A DNA stretch of 57,294 nt from a virus. The DNA lies in the IMG/VR virus record IMGVR_UViG_3300017748_000009, positions 1-57,294 of that record. One strand, written 5' to 3'. Position numbers and translations under genes: made by a program. Positions 11,345 to 19,470 of the stretch are shown here, piece after piece (the stretch's first letter is position 1; each line of letters begins with the position of its first letter). The notes beneath the pieces are model-generated. The model worked only from the letters and a program-made list of their open reading frames with translations, was not told the origin of the DNA and did no database searches.

Positions 11345-11872
11345 ATGGGCTATCTTAAAAATACAATTAATGCTCAGAGAGCTAGTTTAATACCATTGAA
11401 TGGAGGAAAAGCAGGAGCTTCAATTCCTGATATATCCACAAAATTAAACTTTTTATTATCTGTGGCTAGTGTTTCCGGTAATGTTCTAACTATTAAGACA
11501 CCTATTACCGGTGATGGTGCCGAATATGCCACACTTTTTGAAGCAGGTTTACAGCTAGGTATGATAGTTGTTGATACTACAACTAATGAAAGTTCTATAG
11601 TAGTTGATATAACCGATTCTACTCTAACGCTAAAAAATGGTGGTGGTAATTTTACCGGAAGTGAAGTACAAGTTTATGGTGGGTTCCAAAATGGAGCTTT
11701 AGTATATATTGGAAATGCAGGTTCTGCAGCTTCTCCTAACATTAATGTTATTACTTCAGGTGGAGATGATGTTACCTTTAAAGGGGTAAGCGCAGGTGAT
11801 GTACTACCGGTTCAGGTTACTCAAGTAATCAATGTAAGCGAGGAAATGTCTGACCTTATAGCTCTTTGGTAA
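11345..11872 (+). CDS. Probable virion protein (175 aa)
   Basis: Gly/Thr/Val-rich beta protein. The N-terminal 25 residues (MGYLKNTINAQRASLIPLNG) contain a short helix. The rest alternates strands such as VSGNVLTIKT, SSIVVDITDSTLTLKNGGG and INVITSGGDDVTFKGVSAGD, and the end is VINVSEEMSDLIALW. Composition and the closing Trp resemble capsid decoration or head proteins, but I do not recognise a family. Followed directly by small lysis-region genes. Confidence 0.7.
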   Translation: MGYLKNTINAQRASLIPLNGGKAGASIPDISTKLNFLLSVASVSGNVLTIKTPITGDGAEYATLFEAGLQLGMIVVDTTTNESSIVVDITDSTLTLKNGGGNFTGSEVQVYGGFQNGALVYIGNAGSAASPNINVITSGGDDVTFKGVSAGDVLPVQVTQVINVSEEMSDLIALW

Positions 11873-11959
11873 ATGGAAAATTATACTACAGACAACACTT
11901 TGGGTCTAGAAGATTTAGAGGTAACATATGAAATAAGAGAATGTCTTTCGAAGATTTAA
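11873..11959 (+). CDS. Very small acidic protein (28 aa)
   Basis: ATG directly after the preceding stop, MENYTTDNTLGLEDLEVTYE... It ends 19 bases inside the next gene. Acidic, with no hydrophobic segment. It is short enough that chance cannot be ruled out; support is the tight spacing. Confidence 0.4.
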   Translation: MENYTTDNTLGLEDLEVTYEIRECLSKI

Positions 11960-12096
11960 AAATATACGGAATTAACACAAGCGTAATGGCTATTACGTTT
12001 ACCCAAATAGAAATGGCATTGAAAATCATTTTGTTAGTTGCCACTATAATATATACAGTCCAAAGAATATATAACGATTCCAAAAAAAATAAGTAG
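11941..12096 (+). CDS. Small single-pass membrane protein, holin-like (51 aa)
   Basis: A polar N-terminus is followed by a hydrophobic helix (about 24-41, MALKIILLVATIIYTVQR) and a basic C-terminus (SKKNK). Just upstream of the lysis genes. Many phages carry a small membrane protein here as holin, pinholin or antiholin, but a second, better holin candidate is encoded at 13004. The TAG overlaps the GTG of the next gene. Confidence 0.65.
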   Translation: MSFEDLKIYGINTSVMAITFTQIEMALKIILLVATIIYTVQRIYNDSKKNK

Positions 12097-12221
12097 TGGC
12101 GCAGACAATTGGTTCAGCATATCAAAAGTCACCCACAAAAAAAAGACCCGGAGTGCATTCTAAAAATGCAAGTAAAGGGCAGACCGGCTATAAATCTAAA
12201 TATAGGGGTCAAGGAAGATGA
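12096..12221 (+). CDS. Tiny basic conserved-type protein, GTG start (41 aa)
   Basis: GTG at 12096 overlaps the upstream TAG and its TGA overlaps the next ATG. (M)AQTIGSAYQKSPTKKRPGVH... then SKNASKGQTGYKSKYRGQGR. From memory, the string K-R-P-G-V-H-S-K followed by a basic Y-R-G-Q-G-R tail is very common among marine phage micro-proteins, which supports the unusual start codon. Function unknown; high positive charge suggests nucleic-acid contact. Confidence 0.72.
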   Translation: MAQTIGSAYQKSPTKKRPGVHSKNASKGQTGYKSKYRGQGR

Positions 12222-12610
12222 ATCAAAAGCATACAGGATACACAAATATGTTATCTGACCTGAATTGTAGTGAAGAGAAAATGCAAGAGGTCACAAATAT
12301 GTTAGAGGTAGTAAGCCTCTACAATCCTTATGTAGAAAGAAAAAACTCTAACATTCATGGTTATGGAATGTTTGCCAATAAATTAATTAAAAAAAATACT
12401 ATAATAGGATTAGGAACAATTAATGGTATATTTAAAACATATATTGGTAGATACACCAATCACTCTTCTAATCCAAATATAGAGTTTAAGTTTTTAAATA
12501 ATGAAGACGCAATAGCGTTAGCATTAAAAGATATACAAAAAAATAAAGAAATTTTGGTTGATTATAAAAACCATATATTAAATCGTAGATACTATGAGAG
12601 AAATAAATAA
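12218..12610 (+). CDS. SET-domain protein, putative protein lysine methyltransferase
   Basis: 130 aa. SET landmarks are in order: NIHGYGMFA (45-53, the S/N-x-I-x-G-x-G-x-F/V-A entry strand), RYTNHSSNPN (78-87, the N-H-S core that binds S-adenosylmethionine) and EILVDY (111-116, the G/N-x-E-I-x-x-D-Y catalytic tyrosine). The domain is minimal, without pre- or post-SET zinc sites. SET proteins methylate lysines. In phages their targets are unknown and could be host or virion proteins. It is encoded between a tiny basic protein and the endolysin, overlapping the latter by 17 bases. Confidence 0.85.
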   Translation: MNQKHTGYTNMLSDLNCSEEKMQEVTNMLEVVSLYNPYVERKNSNIHGYGMFANKLIKKNTIIGLGTINGIFKTYIGRYTNHSSNPNIEFKFLNNEDAIALALKDIQKNKEILVDYKNHILNRRYYERNK

Positions 12611-13007
12611 AATAATATTGCATTGCTCTGCAACAAGAGAGGGCGATGATTCAATAGATACAGAAGTTATTGATAAGTGGCACAAGGCTAGAGGATGGTC
12701 AGGATGTGGTTATCATTTTGTAGTTCTTATAGATGGAACTATAGAGTTTGGTAGAATGGTTGATAAAATTGGGGCTCACACTAAGAATTTCAATAAAAGT
12801 TCAATCGGGATTTGTTATGTGGGAGGAGTAGAAAAGGATGGTAAAACACCAAAGGACACAAGAACACCGGAACAAGTTGTCTCTCTTTTAGTTATTTTAA
12901 GGTTTTTGAAAAAATCTTTCCCTGATGCTTCTATACACGGTCATAATGAGTTTTCAAACAAAGCCTGTCCGAGTTTCGATGTAAATCTAGAATATGGAAA
13001 CTTATGA
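12594..13007 (+). CDS. N-acetylmuramoyl-L-alanine amidase (endolysin, Amidase_2 type)
   Basis: 137 aa, length and motifs like T7 lysozyme. Zinc ligands H10 (IILHCSATRE), H117 and C125 (HGHNEFSNKACPSFD), with catalytic Y40 (GWSGCGYHF) and K123. The spacing H-x5-K-x-C matches T7 lysozyme exactly. It cuts the bond between muramic acid and the peptide stem to release virions. It has no signal peptide, so it needs a holin. It overlaps the SET gene upstream and the holin gene downstream (ATGA-type overlap), forming the lysis cassette. Confidence 0.94.
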   Translation: MREINKIILHCSATREGDDSIDTEVIDKWHKARGWSGCGYHFVVLIDGTIEFGRMVDKIGAHTKNFNKSSIGICYVGGVEKDGKTPKDTRTPEQVVSLLVILRFLKKSFPDASIHGHNEFSNKACPSFDVNLEYGNL

Positions 13008-13405
13008 AAGAATTTTTAGCTAAAATATTTGGCGGTGCTGCAACCAATGTGGCTGAAGGACTATCAGGAATAGTAGATAAATTTGTGCAAACAAAAGAAG
13101 AGAAGGATGCTTTTGAAAAAGAGATGACTCAACTCTTTATGAAGCATGAAGCTGATATGGAAAAAAACATTACTGACCGTTGGGTTTCAGATAACTCAGC
13201 ATCTCAATTAACTAAAAATATTCGTCCTTTAGTTTTATTGTTTCTTGTAGTCTCTACTGTGGTTATGATATTCATTGACGCAGGTACGATTACATTTGAA
13301 GTAGAAGATAAATGGACAGACCTTTTGCAGCTTACTTTAATAACCGTGATTTCTGCATATTTTGGAGGTAGGTCATTTGAAAAGATTAATAAAAATAAAA
13401 AATAG
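13004..13405 (+). CDS. Holin of the 3-TM / gene-transfer-agent type
   Basis: 133 aa. A soluble helical N-terminal half (GLSGIVDKFVQTKEEKDAFE) precedes a membrane part: IRPLVLLFLVVSTVVMIFID (about 75-94) and LLQLTLITVISAYFGGRSFE (about 107-126). The RPLVL...W..LL......AYFGGR arrangement is characteristic of the 3-TM holin family. It makes the membrane hole through which the amidase reaches the wall. It overlaps the endolysin gene by 4 bases and is the last gene before a promoter box. Confidence 0.87.
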   Translation: MKEFLAKIFGGAATNVAEGLSGIVDKFVQTKEEKDAFEKEMTQLFMKHEADMEKNITDRWVSDNSASQLTKNIRPLVLLFLVVSTVVMIFIDAGTITFEVEDKWTDLLQLTLITVISAYFGGRSFEKINKNKK

Positions 13406-13413
13406 TATCTTTG
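13406..13413 (+). promoter_or_regulatory. Promoter -7 box before the fibre genes
   Basis: TATCTTTG followed by TATATAATTTAAATTTAAT, 23 bases before the ATG at 13436. It starts the main virion gene unit after the lysis cassette. No obvious upstream TTG. Confidence 0.55.
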
Positions 13414-13435
13414 TATATAATTTAAATTTAATAAA

Positions 13436-13669
13436 ATGAGTGAGCAAGTAAAATTAAACGAAGAAGAATTAAAAAACCTAAGAGAAGCAACTGATTCTCT
13501 AAATAGATTAAAACTAGAATTAGGAAATCTAGAGGTTCAAAAGTTAGAGTATTATGGTAAAATAAACCATCTAACACAAACATTTAATAAGCTCGAAGAA
13601 GAGCTTATAGAAAAATACGGCAAAGAGTCTGTTATAAACATACAGACAGGCGAAGTAAAAAAGAAATAA
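13436..13669 (+). CDS. Coiled-coil protein (77 aa)
   Basis: Almost entirely one long helix with Leu heptads (EELKNLREATDSLNRLKLEL, GNLEVQKLEYYGKINHLTQT), ending in a short basic beta tail (GKESVINIQTGEVKKK). From memory, such proteins occur next to tail or fibre genes in many Bacteroidota phages. It may be a chaperone or trimeric stalk element; the role is not known. The next gene starts after one base. Confidence 0.76.
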   Translation: MSEQVKLNEEELKNLREATDSLNRLKLELGNLEVQKLEYYGKINHLTQTFNKLEEELIEKYGKESVINIQTGEVKKK

Positions 13670-13670
13670 T

Positions 13671-15983
13671 ATGGCAAAAATATCAACCTATGCAATTGAC
13701 TCTACCCCCTCTTTATCAGATAAAGTTATTGGGACAGACGTTGGAGATTCTAATATCACAAAGAATTATACGCTAGGTGATATTCATGGATTAATAACAA
13801 GTAATCTAACTAATTTATCAATCCCTATTTGGGATGATGCCAACACAGAGTTTGTTGACTCTGCTTTTGCGCAAGATAAATTCAGTTCACCAAAATATAT
13901 AACTTTTTCAACACTCCTATATCAACAAAACTTAGGTGGTTCTACTTACCTAGGAGATAACGCAGGAGCTGAAGATAATTTTGATGGAGAAGGTTCGGGT
14001 AACTTTAATGTAGGAATTGGATTCGAAACATTAGGTAAATTTACAACCGGTGCAAATCCTGTAAGTGGCGCAGCCTCAGCAGGGGAAAACGTAGCTTTAG
14101 GATACAGAGCATTAAAAAGCACAACTAAAGGGACAAACAATATTGCTATAGGGGCAGATTCATTAAATGCTAATACATTAGGATATAACAATGTTGCTAT
14201 CTCTAAAAACGCATTAGGCTCAGTAGTTAATTCTCAGCAGTCTTTAGCTACAAACGAATTTTCTATAGGTATAGGGTTTGCAGCAGGAAACCCATCTTCA
14301 AATCAAGTAAATACTTTAAGTGGTCATAGTGGGTCTACAATGGTTGGTCATCAAGCTATGGCTGATATTGTTTACGATACTGACGCCCCAAAACCTTCTA
14401 ACAATGTAGCTATAGGGTTAAGAACCTTTAGACAAACAGGAACAGCAACCCTTCCAAGTTATCTCTTTGATAATACAGCAATAGGTGCTTTTGCAGGATT
14501 TAGAGCTAGATTAGATACTAATGGTGGAGCAGCAACTCCTGAAAATTTTATTCTTAATGAAAATATTTTTATTGGAAAAAACGCAGGTTATGATATAAAG
14601 GCTGCTGCATTAGGTACGGCACCATCAGGTATGACTTTAGGAAAAATTTCTAATAACACTTTTATTGGAGGTACTTCAATTCCAAAGTATGTGGCTAGTG
14701 GTAATGTTATAATTGAAACAGGAGGAATAGGAAATACTCTAGGTGCTCAATCAGACATCACAGAGAATAACGCTGCAGCAACAAACCTTTTAATTACAGG
14801 AAATACTCAAGTAATTGGTAGTAGTAATATTATATTAAACCCTATTGTTGCAGAAGGGTCCGAATCCGGTATAAAAAATACTATTGGACAACAAGGAACA
14901 GGTAATGAGAACAATTTTTCTGCTCACAATATAATTTTATCTAACAGGTATCCCGGAGAATATGGAGGTGCTGATAGTAACAAACTTGGTCAAAATAACA
15001 AGATTACCATTACTAACGGTGGAGTTTTAGATAAGGCTAAACTAAGAAACAATCTTCTTATTGGTACTACAGGGGCTACTTTAAACGCAGATACAACTAA
15101 TAATTCTGACGGTGTACGAGATAATACTATTATTAATGGAGAAGATATAGATATACTTACTACTGATTCCGGATTGGGTCATGCTAATACAATTGTTAAT
15201 AGTAAGTTCTTGCAATTGTCAGGTTCTCGTAGCAATTTCATAGTTAACACTAGGGGTGCAAGTGCAACAGCTAAATTTAATCTTCTTACAGAAACTTCTA
15301 TAGGACAAAACTCAAGTGGTAATGTTTTATTTAATGCCTCAAATTATTTAGGTACCGTCAGGTCTGACGTTAGAGGTTCCTCGAACTTTGTAATGAATTC
15401 CGATACTGCTATAATGGTTGGTAATTTTAATACGGTATTAGGTGCAAAAGGAACAATTGCCGGAAACAATAATTTAATGCACGGTTCAAGTGGACAAAAA
15501 ATAACCGGGAATAACCATTTTATATTTGGTCAAAACAATGAAATTCTTGATACTGATGCAGGTACTTCAACTAGAGTAGGTGTAATTGGTTTTGACAACG
15601 TAGTAACAACAGGTACTAACGGAGTTAATAGTAATAACGCTTTTGTTGGTGGAGCAGGTAATGCTGTTTCCGCAGGTATAAATAGTTTTGTATTTGGTCA
15701 GGGTCTTGTAAGCACTAAAAGGAATTCAACTATTGTAGGTAAGTTCAACAAAGATGATGGTGAGACAGGTACGACATCATTATTTGAAGTAGGGTGTGGT
15801 GTTAACACCACCAACCGAAACAATGCATTAGCAGTAAAAGGCTCCTCAGCCGATACGGTTATATATATGGACCAATTGGTGGCTCAAAATTATATAAATG
15901 ATACAGCAGCAGGAGCAGCAGGTATTTTGTTAGGAGGATTATATCACACGGACGGAGTAGTAAAAATAAACACTACAGCGTAA
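13671..15983 (+). CDS. Large repeat-rich fibre-like protein (770 aa)
   Basis: After an N-terminal adaptor-like segment (MAKISTYAIDSTPSLSDKVI) the chain is made of short, imperfect 12-20 residue repeats with the theme N-x-A/I-I/L-G-x-x (for example GENVALGYRALKS, TNNIAIGADSLN, DNTAIGAFAG, NIFIGKNAG). Such repeats form beta-helix or beta-prism stalks in tail fibres and YadA-type adhesins. The middle is Asn/Gly/Thr-rich (right-handed beta-helix style). The last 60 residues (STIVGKFNKDDGETGTTSLF, then FEVGCGVNTTNRNNALAVK) have the N-N-A-L-x-V form found at fibre tips. It is probably a receptor-binding or baseplate fibre. No peptidase or lyase motif was recognised. Confidence 0.75.
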   Translation: MAKISTYAIDSTPSLSDKVIGTDVGDSNITKNYTLGDIHGLITSNLTNLSIPIWDDANTEFVDSAFAQDKFSSPKYITFSTLLYQQNLGGSTYLGDNAGAEDNFDGEGSGNFNVGIGFETLGKFTTGANPVSGAASAGENVALGYRALKSTTKGTNNIAIGADSLNANTLGYNNVAISKNALGSVVNSQQSLATNEFSIGIGFAAGNPSSNQVNTLSGHSGSTMVGHQAMADIVYDTDAPKPSNNVAIGLRTFRQTGTATLPSYLFDNTAIGAFAGFRARLDTNGGAATPENFILNENIFIGKNAGYDIKAAALGTAPSGMTLGKISNNTFIGGTSIPKYVASGNVIIETGGIGNTLGAQSDITENNAAATNLLITGNTQVIGSSNIILNPIVAEGSESGIKNTIGQQGTGNENNFSAHNIILSNRYPGEYGGADSNKLGQNNKITITNGGVLDKAKLRNNLLIGTTGATLNADTTNNSDGVRDNTIINGEDIDILTTDSGLGHANTIVNSKFLQLSGSRSNFIVNTRGASATAKFNLLTETSIGQNSSGNVLFNASNYLGTVRSDVRGSSNFVMNSDTAIMVGNFNTVLGAKGTIAGNNNLMHGSSGQKITGNNHFIFGQNNEILDTDAGTSTRVGVIGFDNVVTTGTNGVNSNNAFVGGAGNAVSAGINSFVFGQGLVSTKRNSTIVGKFNKDDGETGTTSLFEVGCGVNTTNRNNALAVKGSSADTVIYMDQLVAQNYINDTAAGAAGILLGGLYHTDGVVKINTTA

Positions 15984-15998
15984 TTTAATTTAAATTAA

Positions 15999-16229
15999 AT
16001 GGACATACGAAAAATTTCAGTAGGTCCTGATTATAAGTCAGGGGGAATGCACTACCTAGTAGGGCAGGGAGTCCTAAATGGAGGCTATATAATTCATTTA
16101 ATTAAATACAGCTCCGAACAAGAAGCATATCAAATTTTTATATTAGACCAAAGTGAAGGTGAAGTTTTATTGTGGAAACAATTTAATTCTACCATGCCCA
16201 TTACGTTAGAGTTTAATATAAATTTTTAA
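15999..16229 (+). CDS. Small hypothetical protein after the fibre (76 aa)
   Basis: Beta-rich (KISVGPDYKSGGMHYLVGQG, VLNGGYIIHLIKYSSEQEAY) with a final strand TMPITLEFNINF. From memory, the opening D-I-R-K-I-S-x-G-P-D-Y-K is seen in a family of small proteins near fibre and terminase genes of Bacteroidota phages. Function unknown. It is preceded by TTTAAATTAA, the usual leader. Confidence 0.75.
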   Translation: MDIRKISVGPDYKSGGMHYLVGQGVLNGGYIIHLIKYSSEQEAYQIFILDQSEGEVLLWKQFNSTMPITLEFNINF

Positions 16230-16231
16230 TA

Positions 16232-16414
16232 ATGTCAGAGGAAGAAAAAAAAGAGCTCATTAACAAAGCGCAAGTTTTGAAAATGAAAAAGGAAAAGATA
16301 GACGATTGGATGGAACAAATGTCTATTGCTGACGAGATTCACAATATTGAAATGAAATTAAATGGAGTCAAGCCGACTGATTCATATATTGATTGTATTG
16401 GTTGTGGCTCATAA
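16232..16414 (+). CDS. Small helical protein with CIGCG end (60 aa)
   Basis: A charged helix (EEEKKELINKAQVLKMKKEK) followed by EQMSIADEIHNIEMKLNG and a C-terminal DCIGCGS with two Cys. It starts 2 bases after the previous stop. Unknown; the CxxC end could bind metal or form a thioether or disulfide. Confidence 0.7.
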   Translation: MSEEEKKELINKAQVLKMKKEKIDDWMEQMSIADEIHNIEMKLNGVKPTDSYIDCIGCGS

Positions 16415-16422
16415 ATTAAATT

Positions 16423-17004
16423 ATGAAATCACCAACTCAGTTTATAGTTAAACCCTTTGAGGGTAGGCGTTATAGTAACGTAAAAAAATTATCTGATTTA
16501 AATATAATACTAGATACTTCCGAAGAGTCCGCAGCTTTCTCTAATAGACAAGCTTTGGTTTTAGAAACACCCATAATGTATAATGGTCCTATTGAAAAGG
16601 GAGACCTTCTTTTAGTTCACCACAACGTATTTAAATTTTATAATGATATGTATGGTAGAAGGCAGAGTGGTAAAAGTTTTTTTAAGGACAACAAATTTTT
16701 TATTGACCAAGACCAATACTATATGTATAAAAAAAACAATTCTTGGAATACTGTAGAACCATACTGCTTTGTATCACCTATGCCTTCTACGGAAACATAT
16801 ATATATAAACCCTTTTCTTTTGAACCATTGATGGGTATTATGGAGTACCCTTCAGACTCTAATAAAAAAAATGGAATAAAAAAAGGAGATATTGTTACCT
16901 TTATGCCTGACTCAGAGTATGAGTTTAGATTTGAAAAAAAAGTTTTATATAGAATTAAATCAAAAAATATAGTAGCATATGAACCTCAAGGAAACAAAGC
17001 TTAA
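16423..17004 (+). CDS. Possible double GroES-like beta-barrel protein (193 aa)
   Basis: The first half (FIVKPFEGRRYSNVKKL... IEKGDLLLVHHNVFKFY) and the second half (EPLMGIMEYPSDSNKKNGIK, KGDIVTFMPDSEYEF, KVLYRIKSKNIVAYEP) both follow the order strand - loop - GxxKGDxVxF - barrel strand - I-x-x-x-x-I-x-A/x typical of GroES-like barrels. I infer a tandem GroES-fold protein. With a real GroES at 7559, this one could be a second co-chaperonin or a structural protein. It overlaps the next gene by 26 bases. Confidence 0.6.
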   Translation: MKSPTQFIVKPFEGRRYSNVKKLSDLNIILDTSEESAAFSNRQALVLETPIMYNGPIEKGDLLLVHHNVFKFYNDMYGRRQSGKSFFKDNKFFIDQDQYYMYKKNNSWNTVEPYCFVSPMPSTETYIYKPFSFEPLMGIMEYPSDSNKKNGIKKGDIVTFMPDSEYEFRFEKKVLYRIKSKNIVAYEPQGNKA

Positions 17005-17251
17005 GATAATCCAAGCCGGTTACAGGGCTGTCGAGCAACTAATAAAAGTAGCAAAAGAAGATATAATAAAATACAACGAAGAGGATGATTTAGCTGCAGA
17101 TAGATTAAAGAATGCAGCAGCTACCAAAAAACTTTGTATAATGGATGCTTTTGAAATACTTAACAAAATAGAGTCAGAAAAAGAAGCTATAGAAATGATA
17201 GGGCTAAAGCCAAGCACAAAACAAGGGTTTGCAGAAAGAAATTCAAAATGA
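16979..17251 (+). CDS. Putative terminase small subunit (90 aa)
   Basis: All-helical, charged protein (KIIQAGYRAVEQLIKVAKED, DLAADRLKNAAATKKLCIMD) lying directly before the large terminase, overlapping it by 4 bases. The helical content, size and position fit a small terminase subunit that recognises phage DNA, but no clear helix-turn-helix is seen, so the call is mainly by context. Confidence 0.55.
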   Translation: MNLKETKLKIIQAGYRAVEQLIKVAKEDIIKYNEEDDLAADRLKNAAATKKLCIMDAFEILNKIESEKEAIEMIGLKPSTKQGFAERNSK

Positions 17252-19470
17252 TAAAAGAAATTAAAGATTATATATCACCATCTGTTATTGCAAACAAAAA
17301 TAGAGCAAGGACTTGGTTATATGGATATAATCGAAAATATGATTTAGTTATAATTTCAAAGTCAGGACAAATTGGAAGTATAATAGAAATATCAAATATA
17401 AAAATAGCCCTTCCTAAAGCCTCTAAGGAAATTATAAAAAGACACGATAAAAAGCTAGAGCAATATTGGGAAAGAAAACAAACCCCCAAACAACTTCAAA
17501 ACATACGGTCTATATTTCAATGGAATGAAATGCCAAGAGAGTTTAAGTCTAGGTGGGTAGACTATATAGAAAAAGAATTTGAATATAGGGATGAAGGACA
17601 TTGGTTTTTTAATAATGGAAATCCAACATATATTACAGGTGCTCATTATATGTATTTACAATGGACTAAAATAGATGTAGGTTATCCTGATTACAGAGAA
17701 GCCAATAGAGCTTTTTTTATTTTTTGGGAGGCTTGTAAGGCAGACACAAGGTCTTATGGGATGTGTTATTTAAAAATAAGAAGGTCCGGATTTTCTTTTA
17801 TGGGCTCCTCAGAATGCGTTAACACAGGAACAATATCTAAAGATTCAAGAGTAGGTATATTGTCTAAGACAGGGGGTGATGCCAAAAAAATGTTTACTGA
17901 TAAAGTAGTTCCTATATCTAATAACTATCCGTTCTTTTTTAAACCTGTTCAAGACGGTATGGATAAACCTAAAACAGAACTAGCCTATAGAGTACCTGCA
18001 TCAAAAATCACAAAAAAAAATATGCATGAAATATTTGGTGATGACATGGAGGGATTAGACACCACTATTGATTGGAAGAATACGGATGATAACTCTTATG
18101 ATGGAGAAAAACTAATGTTATTAGTACACGATGAAAGTGGAAAATGGATTAAACCCAACAATATTTTAAACAATTGGGGAGTAACTAAAACCTGCCTACG
18201 ATTAGGTAGTAAGATTATAGGTAAATGTATGATGGGTTCTACATCTAACTCACTTGAAAAAGGGGGTAATAACTTTAAAAAACTTTACGAAAGTTCCGAT
18301 GTTACTAATAGAAACTCAAATGGTCAAACTAAAAGTGGGTTATATTCTCTTTTCATACCTATGGAGTGGAACATGGAGGGTTTTATTGACATATATGGAA
18401 TGCCTGTTTTGCATACACCAAAAGTAGAGTTAATGGGTGTAGATAGGGAATCTATTTATCAAAGCTCAATTGATTATTGGAATGGAGAAGTTGAATCACT
18501 TACTGATGATGCTGATACTTTAAATGAGTTCTATAGGCAATTCCCAAGGACAGAGGCTCATGCTTTCAGAGATGAAAGCAAATCATCAATATTTAACTTG
18601 AGTAAGATTTATCAACAAATTGATTTTAATGACGCAGTAATAAAAGAACATAATATAACTCAAGGAAAATTTATTTGGGAAAACGGAGTTAAGGATAGTA
18701 AGGTTATTTGGGTTCCTAGTAAAAAGGGAAGGTTTCATATATCTTGGCTACCTGCGTCACATATTCAAAACAATGTACATAAAAAAAATAACATAACTTA
18801 TCCGGGAAATGAACACTTAGGGGTATTCGGATGTGACTCTTATGATATTAGTGGTGTAGTTGGAGGTGGAGGTTCTAATGGTGCATTACATGGATTAACA
18901 AAGTTTTCAATGGACGATGCTCCGTCTAATGAGTTTTTTTTAGAATATATAGCACGACCACAAACTGCAGAAATATTTTTTGAAGATGTGTTAATGGCTT
19001 GTGTGTTTTATGGTATGCCCATACTAGTGGAGAATAATAAACCTCGTTTATTATATCACTTTAAAAATAGGGGTTATAGAAAGTTTTGTTTAAACCGTCC
19101 TGACAAGCACAGTTCAAAATTATCCAAGACGGAAAAAGAATTAGGTGGTATACCCAATTCAAGTGAGCAAGTTAAACAAGCTCATGCTGCAGCCATAGAA
19201 TCTTATATTGAAAAAAACATTGGATTTGATTTAGAAGAAGTATTTAGACCAAACGATGTTATAGGAACCATGCCGTTCAACAGAACACTATTGGATTGGG
19301 CTAAATTTGATATTAACAACAGAACCCGACATGATGCCTCTATTAGCTCAGGTTTAGCTATAATGGCTAATCAAAGGCACTTATACATACCTGAAAGAAA
19401 AGAGTCAAAAATAAATATTAACTTTGCAAGGTATAGTAACACGGGAACTAAAAGCGAAATAATTAGATGA
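17248..19470 (+). CDS. terL: Terminase large subunit
   Basis: 740 aa. The ATPase domain follows an N-terminal helical region. A deviant Walker A-like stretch KIRRSGFSF is at 176-184, after FFIFWEACKADTRSYGMCYL, the adenine-side element. The C-terminal RNase H-like nuclease shows FGCDSYD (about 528-534), the acidic ILVENNKPRLL (about 590-600) and RHDASISSGLAIM (about 692-704), which supply the metal-binding acids. The motor packages DNA into the procapsid and cuts it. The degenerate Walker A is a feature shared by many terminases of Bacteroidota phages. It overlaps the neighbours on both sides by 4 bases. Confidence 0.9.
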   Translation: MIKEIKDYISPSVIANKNRARTWLYGYNRKYDLVIISKSGQIGSIIEISNIKIALPKASKEIIKRHDKKLEQYWERKQTPKQLQNIRSIFQWNEMPREFKSRWVDYIEKEFEYRDEGHWFFNNGNPTYITGAHYMYLQWTKIDVGYPDYREANRAFFIFWEACKADTRSYGMCYLKIRRSGFSFMGSSECVNTGTISKDSRVGILSKTGGDAKKMFTDKVVPISNNYPFFFKPVQDGMDKPKTELAYRVPASKITKKNMHEIFGDDMEGLDTTIDWKNTDDNSYDGEKLMLLVHDESGKWIKPNNILNNWGVTKTCLRLGSKIIGKCMMGSTSNSLEKGGNNFKKLYESSDVTNRNSNGQTKSGLYSLFIPMEWNMEGFIDIYGMPVLHTPKVELMGVDRESIYQSSIDYWNGEVESLTDDADTLNEFYRQFPRTEAHAFRDESKSSIFNLSKIYQQIDFNDAVIKEHNITQGKFIWENGVKDSKVIWVPSKKGRFHISWLPASHIQNNVHKKNNITYPGNEHLGVFGCDSYDISGVVGGGGSNGALHGLTKFSMDDAPSNEFFLEYIARPQTAEIFFEDVLMACVFYGMPILVENNKPRLLYHFKNRGYRKFCLNRPDKHSSKLSKTEKELGGIPNSSEQVKQAHAAAIESYIEKNIGFDLEEVFRPNDVIGTMPFNRTLLDWAKFDINNRTRHDASISSGLAIMANQRHLYIPERKESKININFARYSNTGTKSEIIR

